DNA from: a virus
Strand: one strand, 5' to 3'
IMG/VR virus record: IMGVR_UViG_3300049215_000485
Location: 1 to 60,200 of that record
DNA length: 60,200 nt
The position numbers and the translations under genes are program-made. How positions within the stretch are numbered: the stretch's first letter is position 1; each line of letters begins with the position of its first letter. Positions 39,578 through 47,810 of this stretch are shown in pieces. A model generated the notes under the pieces. The model made no database searches, was not told where the DNA came from, and was given only the letters and a program-made list of their open reading frames with translations.

Positions 39578-40374
39578 CGTCCCCTCCGCGCTGCGCGCCG
39601 CGAGCTCGTTCCTCGTCGTCGTCCGCGTGGAGCTGGCTTGTGGTGGGTCGCGAGGTAGATGATGCCGCCCACCGTGCCGGCCCCGAGGAGGCCCAGGCCG
39701 ACCATTGCGCCGGTGCTCATCCCCTTGTGCGGCGTTGGAGTCGCTGCGGGCGCAGGCACTGGTGAAGGCGCAGGCGTAGGCGCAGGAGCAGCGAGCGCCG
39801 GACATGCAGCCGGAGCGTTGCTCCCGAGCACGGTCGCCATCGCATCGGCGGTCGCCTTCTCGAAGGTGCCGGTGCCGAGCGGCACGGGCAGTGGATTGTT
39901 CGGCACCGCGTTCCACGCGACCTTGAAGTCGTGCACGGCGGCGTTCACCTTGCTGCCTGCCTGCTGCACCGACTGGCAGAAGTTCGGGTCCGCGGCGATG
40001 GCGGCAGCAGCGGCTTGTGCAGCACCAAGCACGTCCGCAACTGACTGCGGTCCGGTGAACGTGGTCGCGGGCGCCGGTTGGGGAGCGGGCGCTTGCCCAA
40101 GCGCGCCCTTACCGGGCGTCACGCCGTCTGCGTACGGGAGCGCCGCGAAGTATTCGGGCGGCAGCTGGTCCATCTCGCCGTTGAACCACTTGTCAGGCAG
40201 CCAGAGTCGCTCACCGGGATGCAGCGACTGGAACGTGATGAAGCCGTTTGGGAACGTGATCGTCGGCTTGTGCGGGTTCGCGCGGATGAGGTCCACCGCG
40301 CACTTCGGGCAACCAGCGTAACGGACCGCGATGTTCGCCGGGCTGTCGCCCTCGCGTGCTTCGTAGACCTGCAT
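39574..40374 (-). CDS. LysM-like protein with STGA-type membrane anchor (266 aa)
   Basis: MQVYEAREGDSPANIAVRYA ... IRANPHKPTITF ... LHPGERLWLPDKW is the LysM-like module, with an extra Cys pair (GCPKCAVD). The middle part resembles the PG-binding-like unit in other members (GAAQAAAAAIAADPNFCQSV). A Pro/Ala linker leads to GMSTGAMVGLGLLGAGTVGG, a membrane helix, and an Arg-rich tail. The same design as the proteins at 28516 and 31010. Confidence 0.75.
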   Translation of the reverse strand: MQVYEAREGDSPANIAVRYAGCPKCAVDLIRANPHKPTITFPNGFITFQSLHPGERLWLPDKWFNGEMDQLPPEYFAALPYADGVTPGKGALGQAPAPQPAPATTFTGPQSVADVLGAAQAAAAAIAADPNFCQSVQQAGSKVNAAVHDFKVAWNAVPNNPLPVPLGTGTFEKATADAMATVLGSNAPAACPALAAPAPTPAPSPVPAPAATPTPHKGMSTGAMVGLGLLGAGTVGGIIYLATHHKPAPRGRRRGTSSRRAARRGR

Positions 40375-40455
40375 AGCCTGCTCTCCGGATCCTTTGGGCT
40401 GACGATTGCAACCGTCGCCTTTGCAATCCAGCCTACGCGCACACCCCTTGACGGT

Positions 40456-40779
40456 CTAGGGGATGGGCGGGCGCCGTCCGCGCGGGAACGGTGAGGGCAT
40501 CGGAGGAAAGTGCGGGTGCGGCGGCAACATCGGCATCGGCGTGAGCATCGCGAGCGATTGCAATGCAACCGCGAGCTGGTCGGCGCGCACGCGCACGTTC
40601 TTGCCGCCGAATGCATCCCCCTTTCCGCGCACTTCGAGCACCGCTCCGACGCTCGGCGTTCCGTCGATGGCCTCGATCGGTACTTCGATGCAACCGAGGC
40701 ATGGACGAATCTTTCCCACCTCCTCGAATTCCGCGTTCGCGACTCCGAACACGTCGCCGCCGCCGTCGCCGCCGTTCAT
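40456..40779 (-). CDS. Hypothetical protein with Pro-rich tail (107 aa)
   Basis: A compact N-terminal half (EEVGKIRPCLGCIEVPIEAI ... VGAVLEVRGKGDAFGGKNVR) and a Pro/His/Met-rich tail. ATGA overlap with the upstream gene. Not recognised; the LxxIEVP segment suggests a small beta-barrel. Confidence 0.6.
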   Translation of the reverse strand: MNGGDGGGDVFGVANAEFEEVGKIRPCLGCIEVPIEAIDGTPSVGAVLEVRGKGDAFGGKNVRVRADQLAVALQSLAMLTPMPMLPPHPHFPPMPSPFPRGRRPPIP

Positions 40780-40964
40780 GTGCCATCTCCATTGCGCTTC
40801 GGCATGTAGACCTGCACGGGGCCGAGCGTCCGGATGCCCTCCGTGTCGATCGCCATCTTCACGAGCGGGTTCTTGAGCAGCTCACCGAGCTTGTTGGCGA
40901 CGTCGACCGCGTGGTGGTCGTTCGCTGCGTCGATGTCGACGTGCATGAGCACTCGGTACTTCAT
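40776..40964 (-). CDS. Small hypothetical protein (62 aa)
   Basis: MKYRVLMHVDIDAANDHHAV then a helix (DVANKLGELLKNPLVKMAID) and a basic end. A ferredoxin-like beta-alpha-beta look. It overlaps both neighbours by ATGA. Confidence 0.6.
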   Translation of the reverse strand: MKYRVLMHVDIDAANDHHAVDVANKLGELLKNPLVKMAIDTEGIRTLGPVQVYMPKRNGDGT

Positions 40965-41395
40965 GACGGCTCGCGCTCGTGCATGGGCGGTTGCTCGTGC
41001 GGTCCGGATGCAGGCGGCGGCGGCGCGATGAAGCAGAACGGGTGACCGCAGTGCCGGCAGCTCGCGCGGTTCGGGTTGTTGAACGTCGCGCACTTGCAAC
41101 ATCCGATGCCGGCCTCTGCGTGCCGGGATGCTTCGATAGGGAAGCACCGCTGGGCAGGCTCACGGATCGGCCGGACGTTGTCGGGGTCCTCCTGCGCGTA
41201 CGGTCCCACCGGTTGCGGTTGCGGGTACGGGCCAGGAACGTATCCCGGTGGCGCACCAGGCGGCACCCAACCGGGAGGAGGTAGAGCAGGCTTTGCACCT
41301 CGTGCGGTTGCACCGACCCGAACGCCTTGTTGATGGCGCGGAAGATGACGCTCCAGCTCGTCGTGGTTGAACTCGAAGTTGATGACCGTTCGCAT
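40961..41395 (-). CDS. Pro-rich zinc-ribbon protein (144 aa)
   Basis: The N-terminus MRTVINFEFNHDELERHLPRH looks like a short beta-hairpin plus helix. A Pro/Gly/Tyr-rich linker follows, then a ribbon CCKCATFNNPNRASCRHCGH. Possibly an assembly scaffold or nucleic-acid-binding subunit. Confidence 0.6.
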   Translation of the reverse strand: MRTVINFEFNHDELERHLPRHQQGVRVGATARGAKPALPPPGWVPPGAPPGYVPGPYPQPQPVGPYAQEDPDNVRPIREPAQRCFPIEASRHAEAGIGCCKCATFNNPNRASCRHCGHPFCFIAPPPPASGPHEQPPMHEREPS

Positions 41396-41428
41396 CAGGA
41401 CGCCCTCCGTACCCCAGGTCTAGGTCGC

Positions 41429-43468
41429 TCAGCCGCCCATGCCGGGCGGCATCCCCCACGTTCTCCGTTTCGGCTCACCCGCCGCTTCCGAGATTGGGGG
41501 GGGCATCTGCGCGGGGGGCTCCGGGAGCGCCTGCTGTACCGGCGCAGCGGGAGCCGCGGGCGGCTGCGACGCAGCTGGTGCTACTGCCATGGGCGGTCCC
41601 ACGACGTACCCGGGCGGGGGCTGCTGGAGTGGGCGACCGTCTGCACCGACCTCGATGTACCCCGCCGGCAATTGCGGTCTCGGTTGCGCGGCAGCGGCCT
41701 GCCTCGTCTCCCGTTCCGCCTGCGCTTTGCGGATCTTGTCGGTCTGCTCGCCGATGAAGTTGAGGAACCGGTCGAGGTTGGCAGCGCCGGTCTCCCAGAG
41801 TCGCCCGGACCCGTCGCTCTTGTTGATGATGACCTTGCCCAGCCCGGTATCGAGGATGCGCACCGGGCTGTCCTCCTCCGGATCGCGCTCCGGTTCTGGA
41901 GGGGGAGGAGCGGCTGGCTGCTGGGGGGGTCGAATCTCGTCCGCGAACTGGACGATCGTCCGGAAGAGGGACATCGACTCACGCATCTCTTCAGCTGCCG
42001 ACTTCTGGCGCTGGGGCGGCTGGTACGGGACCGGACCCGGGGGGGCGGTCGGGTCGTTGGCCGGCGGCTGCCCGTAGTAAGAAGGAGGAGGGCGTGGTCC
42101 GCCGTACGGTCCTCGGTAGGGGCCGGCGCCCGGTCGCATAGCCACGCTGCCCCCCTGGACCGCTTGCCGAAGCGATTCTTCGGGCACGAATCCCCATCCG
42201 GGCACGAAGACCGTGCCGGGCGGGGGAGGCGGTTGCTGGACCGGCGCCGGTGCGGGAGGGGGAGCGGGCGCCCCGAACGCTTGCGCGAGCCGTTCGGTCT
42301 GGATGAACCCGAAGTTGGGGACGTGCGACCAACCGGGAGGCGCCTGCATCTGCGGCGCCGGAGCCGGTTGCGGAGGCGGTGCAGGAGGCGGAGGGGGCGC
42401 CGGAGGAGGTACGGCTGCGGTAGCCGCTGCGACGGCTGCGGCGGCGGTCTGCTGCATCGCGTACTGCGCACGCTGCAAGAAGTCGAACTGCTGCTGCTGC
42501 ATGAGCTGCATCATCGACCCGAAGTCCGGCGGTAGGCCCGCCGGTACCGGGCGGCCTTGCTGCGTCGCCGCCGACCAGAGCTCCCACTGCTGGCGCTGCC
42601 ACGCCATCAGGCCGTTCATGTCGATGCCGGGAGGAGGCGCAGGCGGGGGCGCGGGCTGCATCACGGCAGGAGCCGGAGCCGCTACCGGTGCGGGAGCGGG
42701 CACGGGCGCGGGTGCAGGTTGCGCGACGGGAGGAGGTTGGGCCGCCATCGGCGGCTGCTGGTAACCCGGGGGCGGGTAACCGCCGGGTGGATAGCCGCCG
42801 GGCGGGTAACCGTACGGTGCTGCCGCGGGCGGGTAGCCAGGCGCCGCAGGAGCGTACCCAGGAGGAGGCTGCTGCGGAGGGTAACCGAACGGGTTGAAAG
42901 GGTTCATGGGCGGCTGTCCTTGCAGTTGCGGCTGGGGCTGGGGCTGCGCTTGCTGCGTGCGCCCGTCCGGCATCGTGATCTTGCCTTTGCCGAGGTACTT
43001 CTTGCTGCTCCGGTCGACGAAGTTGATCGCGTAGTCTGCTTCAGCGTTCGTGCCGTGGAGCTGCCGGAGGCACTCATAGAGCTCGGAACCGTTGCGCGGA
43101 CCGCTGTTGATGACGTTCTGCGTGGGCGAACCGGTGATTCGCTTGACGCTGATCTCTATCTCGTTCGGCGCCCAGTACCGCGTGATGTTGCCGTACAGCA
43201 CGAGCACGTCGTCCACGTTGAAGTGGACGCCGGTCATGTTCGCGCGCTTCTTGCCGACGATGGTGTCGATGCGCGCGTTCTCGCGGATGCTCTCCGCATC
43301 GAGCGCGCCGAGCTCTCGGACCTTGGCCTCGTCGATCACGAGCTCGCCGGTGTCCGGGTCCGGCTCTGCACCGACCTCGGCGACGATGTCCGCCTCGTCC
43401 TGCTGGATCGGGGTGCTTACACCTTGCTCGGGCTGCTGCTGCTGACGAATTCTTCTGCGTGCCGCCAT
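41429..43468 (-). CDS. Large Pro/Gln-rich protein with N-terminal globular domain (679 aa)
   Basis: Residues 1-60 are polar and acidic. Residues 65-170 form an ordinary domain (RANMTGVHFNVDDVLVLYGN ... RYWAPNEIEISVKRITGSP ... SELYECLRQLHG). The rest is Pro/Gln/Gly/Ala-rich with tandem G-Y-P-P-G-G-Y repeats and one short ordered segment near 570. It may be a disordered scaffold or spacer. Function unknown; the composition is like linker proteins. Confidence 0.65.
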   Translation of the reverse strand: MAARRRIRQQQQPEQGVSTPIQQDEADIVAEVGAEPDPDTGELVIDEAKVRELGALDAESIRENARIDTIVGKKRANMTGVHFNVDDVLVLYGNITRYWAPNEIEISVKRITGSPTQNVINSGPRNGSELYECLRQLHGTNAEADYAINFVDRSSKKYLGKGKITMPDGRTQQAQPQPQPQLQGQPPMNPFNPFGYPPQQPPPGYAPAAPGYPPAAAPYGYPPGGYPPGGYPPPGYQQPPMAAQPPPVAQPAPAPVPAPAPVAAPAPAVMQPAPPPAPPPGIDMNGLMAWQRQQWELWSAATQQGRPVPAGLPPDFGSMMQLMQQQQFDFLQRAQYAMQQTAAAAVAAATAAVPPPAPPPPPAPPPQPAPAPQMQAPPGWSHVPNFGFIQTERLAQAFGAPAPPPAPAPVQQPPPPPGTVFVPGWGFVPEESLRQAVQGGSVAMRPGAGPYRGPYGGPRPPPSYYGQPPANDPTAPPGPVPYQPPQRQKSAAEEMRESMSLFRTIVQFADEIRPPQQPAAPPPPEPERDPEEDSPVRILDTGLGKVIINKSDGSGRLWETGAANLDRFLNFIGEQTDKIRKAQAERETRQAAAAQPRPQLPAGYIEVGADGRPLQQPPPGYVVGPPMAVAPAASQPPAAPAAPVQQALPEPPAQMPPPISEAAGEPKRRTWGMPPGMGG

Positions 43469-43475
43469 CTACCCC

Positions 43476-43946
43476 TCAAGACGGTGCAGTCTGTCCATTC
43501 GTAACTGGCGCCTGCTCGGGCTCCGGATCTCCGGGCTCCGGCTCGGGCTCTGGCTCGTCCTCCTCGGCGGCGGCGAGCTCCTCCACGAAGACGTCGAGCG
43601 GCATCGCTTCCTCGATGAGCCGCACCCAGCTCATCGGAACGAGGTTGCGCATCCCGGCCTTGCCGTCGTCCGACACCGAGTAAACCTCGACGCCACCCCG
43701 GTCGACGAACATCCGCATGACCTTCATCTGCGGCACGAGCGGATGCGCCTGCCCGACGATCCACGTGATGGGCTCTTCCTTCGTGCTCTGTTCGAGGGAG
43801 ATGGACCCCTTGCAGTGCGGGCAGCCCACGGTCTTGGTCTGCGCTTCCGGGAAGAGTGCGTTCGAGATCATGCGCGTGAGCATCGGGAAGCCCGGCTCCG
43901 GCAGTACGACGTTCCTTGTGGCAGTGGTGCCGGTGGGCTGAGTCAT
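43476..43946 (-). CDS. Hypothetical protein with a Cys pair (156 aa)
   Basis: N-terminal strand-rich part (RNVVLPEPGFPMLTRMISNA), a zinc-ribbon-like pair (VGCPHCKGSISLEQ), a middle domain (TWIVGQAHPLVPQMKVMRMF ... VPMSWVRLIEEAM) and an acidic tail of repeated EPEPEP units. Not recognised. It precedes the 679-residue gene by seven bases. Confidence 0.6.
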   Translation of the reverse strand: MTQPTGTTATRNVVLPEPGFPMLTRMISNALFPEAQTKTVGCPHCKGSISLEQSTKEEPITWIVGQAHPLVPQMKVMRMFVDRGGVEVYSVSDDGKAGMRNLVPMSWVRLIEEAMPLDVFVEELAAAEEDEPEPEPEPGDPEPEQAPVTNGQTAPS

Positions 43947-43991
43947 GAGAAAACTTTCCTTCCGATGGGCAAGCGGAATTGCGAGAACCCT

Positions 43992-44639
43992 TTACAGGGC
44001 TCCGTCTTCTGCGAACGAGTAGTAGCTCGGTCTCTCTACGTCCCCTCCGCAGATGATGTGGTCCATGAGGTCGATGTTCACGATGTCGAACGCCTTCACG
44101 AACGCCTTCGTCGTGTCCTTGTCTGCCTGGCTGGGCTTCGCTTCGACGCCTGACGGGTGGACGTGGAAGAGGATGACGGCGTGCGCACCGTCGATCAGCG
44201 CAGCCTGGAGCGTCGGGACCATCGGTGCTGCCACGCTCGACGCTTCTCCACGACCGGTCTCCCACGACCCCACGTGAAGCAGATGCAGGTTGAGCGTCAC
44301 GAGGCCGAAGACCTCGTTCACCTCACCGCCGATGAGCTCCTGGATGTACCGGAACGCCTTCTTGGGGTCGTTCAGCGGACCGATACTCTCCGCGAGCGCG
44401 TTGCACGCCGCGAACCGTTCCATGTCCTTCTGGGCCGTGAGGAACGGTCGACACCTTGGCTCTCCGGGCGGATTGAGCGGCATGGCCCCTGGTACCGAGT
44501 GCGGGCGGACCTGCTCGGCCACCTCTCGTGCACGGATTCCCGCGCCGACCGGCTCGTGGCACCCGCACCCCCCGTTGCCTCGCCGCCGCACGATTGCGTC
44601 CGGGTCGTAGACGACCCGAGCTGTCCGTTGCTGAATCAT
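43992..44639 (-). CDS. RadC/JAB-domain protein (215 aa)
   Basis: The start at 44639 is set by ATGA overlap. The JAB metal site is complete: FHVHPSGVEAKPSQADKD (His-x-His-Pro-x(n)-Ser-x-x-Asp) with the upstream glutamate in GEVNEVFGLVTLNLH. Such proteins (RadC-like, DUF2466) are common in mobile elements, with a proposed nuclease or deubiquitinase-like role that is not settled. An N-terminal segment of about 50 residues is Gly/Cys-rich (RRRGNGGCGCHEPVG). Confidence 0.85.
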   Translation of the reverse strand: MIQQRTARVVYDPDAIVRRRGNGGCGCHEPVGAGIRAREVAEQVRPHSVPGAMPLNPPGEPRCRPFLTAQKDMERFAACNALAESIGPLNDPKKAFRYIQELIGGEVNEVFGLVTLNLHLLHVGSWETGRGEASSVAAPMVPTLQAALIDGAHAVILFHVHPSGVEAKPSQADKDTTKAFVKAFDIVNIDLMDHIICGGDVERPSYYSFAEDGAL

Positions 44640-45007
44640 GCAGCGGCCTCCATCTTCTCGGTCTTCTCGGCCGGCTTGCCGTCGAGGTCGAGGCGGGTCG
44701 AGAGCGGGTTGCCGTCGAGCAGCGTGAAGTCGTCGAGGGTGACGTCGTGCACGCGGTGGATCACCTCGCTGACGAGAAAGGTGACGCGGTGGATGGCGCC
44801 GCCGCGGAAGAACTCGTCGTACACGGCCTTGCAGACGACGATGTCGCCGACGTTGTAGCCCGCATCGGTCGCTTCCTTGCTGACCGACTCGATGAGGTAG
44901 CAGCGCGTGTTGCCCTTCGCGCCGGCGTTCGGCGTGATGATGGTGCCGAGCATCTTGCTGACGATGGCGTGTCCAACGATCCAACTGTTGACCGGTTCGA
45001 GTCTCAC
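44636..45007 (-). CDS. GroES-like small chaperone-like protein (123 aa)
   Basis: The segment from MRLEPVNSWIVGHAI has the feel of the GroES barrel: a core of short strands (GDIVVCKAVYDEFF) with a mobile-loop region around LGTIITPNAGAKGNT. Several phages encode GroES-like proteins that help fold their capsid protein. It lies at the 5' end of the shell array, which fits. Similarity is by eye only. Confidence 0.45.
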   Translation of the reverse strand: MRLEPVNSWIVGHAIVSKMLGTIITPNAGAKGNTRCYLIESVSKEATDAGYNVGDIVVCKAVYDEFFRGGAIHRVTFLVSEVIHRVHDVTLDDFTLLDGNPLSTRLDLDGKPAEKTEKMEAAA

Positions 45008-45471
45008 GGGGTGGTCTCCTTGAGTTCTGGGGTGTCCGCCGGGGGCGGTGTTGTTGTCTTTCCGCGAAGCGTTTCGAGCTCGGCCTGCGCTACGACCAGC
45101 TCGGCCATGATCTCGCTGAAGTGCTCGCGGCTGGGCGCAAAGTAAGACGCATCCGCTGGCCGTCGAGCGTCGATGGTAGCGAATTGACGCGCAGAGTTGA
45201 GCACGACGAGCGCTGACAGGCGGAGCTCCCGGTCCGGACAGTCACGGAGGCAGACCTCCGTCTCGCTCGCTTCGCCCGGACAGCCGGCGGTGTGTTTGCA
45301 GCCGGCGACCATCTCCGCCGCCGCGCGCCCTGCGATCTCCCAGGCGACTTTGCTGCGCCAGAGCGCGAGTTTCATCCCTTCCCAGTGCCGGAGCGGGACC
45401 TCGACTCGCTGGTCGCCAGGGTTGTCGAGCCCCATCATTGCTCGGGGATTGGCGCGAGGATTCGGGTTCAT
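45004..45471 (-). CDS. Hypothetical protein (155 aa)
   Basis: The start MNPNPRANPRAMMGLDNPG overlaps the preceding stop (TAATG). A helical middle with a Cys-rich insert (CKHTAGCPGEASETEVCLRDC) and a coiled-coil-like end (FSEIMAELVVAQAELETLRG). Not recognised. Confidence 0.6.
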   Translation of the reverse strand: MNPNPRANPRAMMGLDNPGDQRVEVPLRHWEGMKLALWRSKVAWEIAGRAAAEMVAGCKHTAGCPGEASETEVCLRDCPDRELRLSALVVLNSARQFATIDARRPADASYFAPSREHFSEIMAELVVAQAELETLRGKTTTPPPADTPELKETTP

Positions 45472-45677
45472 TAGGTGGAGGCTCCGTTCGGTTCCCGGAT
45501 GTACGTGTATCCCCTGTTGGACTGCCGGGTGGCTGCCTGAACGGCGATGTTCCGCAGCCACGCCCGCGTGGTCATCCCGCACTTCTCTGCGCGCTTCTCG
45601 ATGAGGCGCACCTGCTCGGCAGTGAATCGGACGGATAGCATGCGATCCTTGTGCTGCCGCTCTTCTCGATCCTTCAC
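45471..45677 (-). CDS. Ribbon-helix-helix / MobC-like protein, first gene of the array (68 aa)
   Basis: LSVRFTAEQVRLIEKRAEKC then GMTTRAWLRNIAVQAATR is the ribbon-helix-helix layout used by small repressors and relaxosome MobC proteins. As the first gene behind the promoter and the GGACTCCGC repeats, it is a good candidate for the regulator that binds them. The start is GTG or ATG close to 45677. Confidence 0.65.
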   Translation of the reverse strand: MKDREERQHKDRMLSVRFTAEQVRLIEKRAEKCGMTTRAWLRNIAVQAATRQSNRGYTYIREPNGAST

Positions 45678-45697
45678 GCTGCCCTCCGCGACCTACG

Positions 45698-45728
45698 AAC
45701 CTCCGCAGGGACTCCGCATGGACTCCGC
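45698..45728. repeat. Three 11-bp-phased GGACTCCGC-type repeats
   Basis: AACCTCCGC (45698), GGACTCCGC (45709) and GGACTCCGC (45720) follow at exactly 11 bp. They lie between the leftward promoter and its first gene and match the pair at 38888. Probable operator. Confidence 0.6.
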
Positions 45729-45733
45729 GGGGG

Positions 45734-45763
45734 ATACTGCGCCCTGGCTTATAGACGTGTCAA
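45734..45763 (-). promoter_or_regulatory. Leftward promoter of the structural array
   Basis: On the minus strand TTGACA (45763-45758) is followed after 18 bp by CAGTAT (45739-45734). The direct repeats start just downstream of the likely transcription start, as an operator would. The rightward promoter for 45792 must also lie in this short gap; TATAGA at 45750-45755 is a candidate -10 box. Confidence 0.5.
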
Positions 45764-45791
45764 GACGGCCCGCGGTAAACTCCGATGTGCG

Positions 45792-46229
45792 ATGCCCCAG
45801 TACGGTGCTGATCCGAAGCTTGCGGAACAGTGCCCGCAGGTCCCCACCCCCAGCGGTTGGCGGCCTTGGACTGACGCGGATGGGCCGGTGCCGGACGCCC
45901 TCTCCAAACGCGCGCAGGCGATAGCATCCGACCAGACCATCCCGCTCGGGACGACCGAGAGCTATCCGCTGCCCGGCGTCACGACGCTCATCCGTATCGA
46001 ACCGCGCGTGTGGGGAAAGGACGCGCAGGGGAACCTCGTCCAAGGATGCTTTCGGGTCGGCGGCATCTACCTCCCCGTCTCCGCCTCCGCGCTCGCGAAC
46101 GGCGGGGTCACGCCCCCGTCGGCGAGCACCTGGGATTGGGGTAAAACAGTAACGGTCCTCACCGCCGCGAGCTTGGCGGTCGGAACGGTTGCGACGGTGA
46201 TGACCTTGCGCGCGGAGAAGAAGTTGTGA
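45792..46229 (+). CDS. Membrane-anchored hypothetical protein (145 aa)
   Basis: MPQYGADPKLAEQCPQVPTP begins a 110-residue domain (SYPLPGVTTLIRIEPRVWGK ... GCFRVGGIYLPVSASALA). A C-terminal membrane helix (TVLTAASLAVGTVATVMTL) and a basic end follow. First gene of the rightward operon. The stop overlaps the next start (GTGA). Confidence 0.65.
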   Translation: MPQYGADPKLAEQCPQVPTPSGWRPWTDADGPVPDALSKRAQAIASDQTIPLGTTESYPLPGVTTLIRIEPRVWGKDAQGNLVQGCFRVGGIYLPVSASALANGGVTPPSASTWDWGKTVTVLTAASLAVGTVATVMTLRAEKKL

Positions 46230-47050
46230 CGATGGCCGACTGGTGTGACCGCGCACGCGCACGCCTCCTCGAGATGGAGACGCTCATCAAGGAGGGGCGG
46301 GGCAGCACGCTCGTGGCCGGCGGCGGTTGCACGGACCCCGGCGGTGGCATCGTGCCGACGACGCGCACCGCCCACGAGATGGCAGCAATGCTGCGCGATC
46401 AGCTCAGCAATCACGGCTCGTGCGTCGAACCGCAATCGCCGCCACCGTTCGGACAACCGCTCGACCACATCGGCGGCTCGTACGACTGGTGGTGGTGGAA
46501 CTTCGGCCGGACGGCGGGGATGCCGTACAACCCCACCGGCCGTCCCAACGTCGAACTTGCGAGAGACGAGGTTCGCCGTCGCCTGAACCGTCCATCGTGG
46601 GGACGGGGAGTAGGGCTCACGCTGCTTCACCATCCCAACGGAGCGCCGTACGACGCAGTGCTCGTGCAGGTGCAGCGTCCGGAGCATGTCGCGCTCGCGC
46701 GCCAGCTTGTGGGCGCGCAGACCGATCAGCTCTACGGCATTCCCATCGTGTACGAGGCCGTCGGAGACATCGTCGCCGCTCCCGCAGGTCCCACCGCGGT
46801 ACCCGGTGAACCGGGTCGCTACGTCTGGCAGGACGGGCGCACGGAACCATCCCCGCGCGAGCTCGCCGCCGTGCTGCGCAACGGTTCGCCGATCGGCTTC
46901 GGGCAAGGAGAGACAGTCGTCGCGCCGGTCGCCGCCGCCTCAGCATCCCCCTGGCCGTTCGTGCTTGCGACGAGCATGGTGGGCGCGGCAACGAGCTGGG
47001 TCATCGAGGAGATCGCGCAAAGCTTTCGCGGCAAACGGAGAAGTCGATGA
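46226..47050 (+). CDS. Membrane-anchored hypothetical protein (274 aa)
   Basis: A GTG start overlaps the previous stop; ATG 46232 is an alternative. A Cys-containing helical N-terminus, a Trp-rich motif (GGSYDWWWWNFGRTAGMPYN), a domain ending GIPIVYEAVGD, then a C-terminal hydrophobic helix (WPFVLATSMVGAATSWVI) and a basic tail. The layout with a C-terminal anchor recurs in the next genes. Confidence 0.65.
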   Translation: MTMADWCDRARARLLEMETLIKEGRGSTLVAGGGCTDPGGGIVPTTRTAHEMAAMLRDQLSNHGSCVEPQSPPPFGQPLDHIGGSYDWWWWNFGRTAGMPYNPTGRPNVELARDEVRRRLNRPSWGRGVGLTLLHHPNGAPYDAVLVQVQRPEHVALARQLVGAQTDQLYGIPIVYEAVGDIVAAPAGPTAVPGEPGRYVWQDGRTEPSPRELAAVLRNGSPIGFGQGETVVAPVAAASASPWPFVLATSMVGAATSWVIEEIAQSFRGKRRSR

Positions 47051-47187
47051 GCTGCTCGGTCCTCTACCGGTCCCCATGGACGAGGCCCCCCGAGCCCCCG
47101 CGCGCGCCGCCGCCAGCATGGCCGATGGTTGCCCTCATGCTCGGCATCCTCATCGCGCTCATCGCGGTGATCGTGGAGAGCCAATGA
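47047..47187 (+). CDS. Small membrane protein (46 aa)
   Basis: ATG overlaps the previous stop (ATGA) and its stop overlaps the next ATG. A Pro/Arg-rich N-terminus (MSCSVLYRSPWTRPPEPPRA) is followed by one hydrophobic helix (MVALMLGILIALIAVIVES). Confidence 0.6.
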   Translation: MSCSVLYRSPWTRPPEPPRAPPPAWPMVALMLGILIALIAVIVESQ

Positions 47188-47810
47188 TTCGGTTCGGCGG
47201 CAGGCCAGTGCCGGGATTCGCGCTCGGCGACACGGACCCGTACATCGAGAGCGAGAATAACCTCCAGACGCAGATGCAGCCGGCGATCGAGCTCGGCGAC
47301 CAGTACATCTCTGGCGCGCGGCAAGTTCCCGGTGGGTTCCCGTGGATCATTCAAAAGGCCCCGTGGGCGGCAGCACTCGATGCTTACGAGAAGGCGGCCA
47401 ACATCGGCATGGCCACCGTCGCTACCGGTATCGACGCCGCAGGGCACACGGACGTCACGAAGCCCTTCACCGACAAGGCGGCGGACGCAGGCAAGCAAGT
47501 CGTCGCGCTCGCCAACCAGTGGGTGGTTAGCAGCGCGGACGCCACGCACGCGAGCATGCTCGTGAAGAGCATGGTGAATAGCTACACGAAGGCCATCGCG
47601 GCAGGTCGTGCAGCGATTGGAATAGTGGCACCCCCGCAGCAATCGCAGCAGGGTTCGCAGGGTTCGCAACCGCTGCCGATGCCCAGCACCGGCGGCGCGC
47701 CGGGCTGGTACGTCCTCATTCCGGTCACCATCGTCGCCGCTGCTGGTGGGGTGTATCTTGCGACCAGGAAGGCAAAGGCACCGGATGGAGACCATCTATC
47801 GCGGCGGTAG
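47184..47810 (+). CDS. Tag B, membrane-anchored protein (208 aa)
   Basis: MIRFGGRPVPGFALGDTDPY is a clean tag B. An alpha-helical body follows (EKAANIGMATVATGIDAAGH ... SMLVKSMVNSYTKAIAAGRA), then a Gln/Pro linker and a C-terminal membrane helix (WYVLIPVTIVAAAGGVYLAT) with basic residues after it. It overlaps the next gene by 26 bases. Confidence 0.7.
   Translation: MIRFGGRPVPGFALGDTDPYIESENNLQTQMQPAIELGDQYISGARQVPGGFPWIIQKAPWAAALDAYEKAANIGMATVATGIDAAGHTDVTKPFTDKAADAGKQVVALANQWVVSSADATHASMLVKSMVNSYTKAIAAGRAAIGIVAPPQQSQQGSQGSQPLPMPSTGGAPGWYVLIPVTIVAAAGGVYLATRKAKAPDGDHLSRR

Noticed and set aside
45471-45677. A plasmid mobilisation system based on a MobC-like protein
   Set aside because: No relaxase or oriT is visible nearby; the protein fits better as a regulator.
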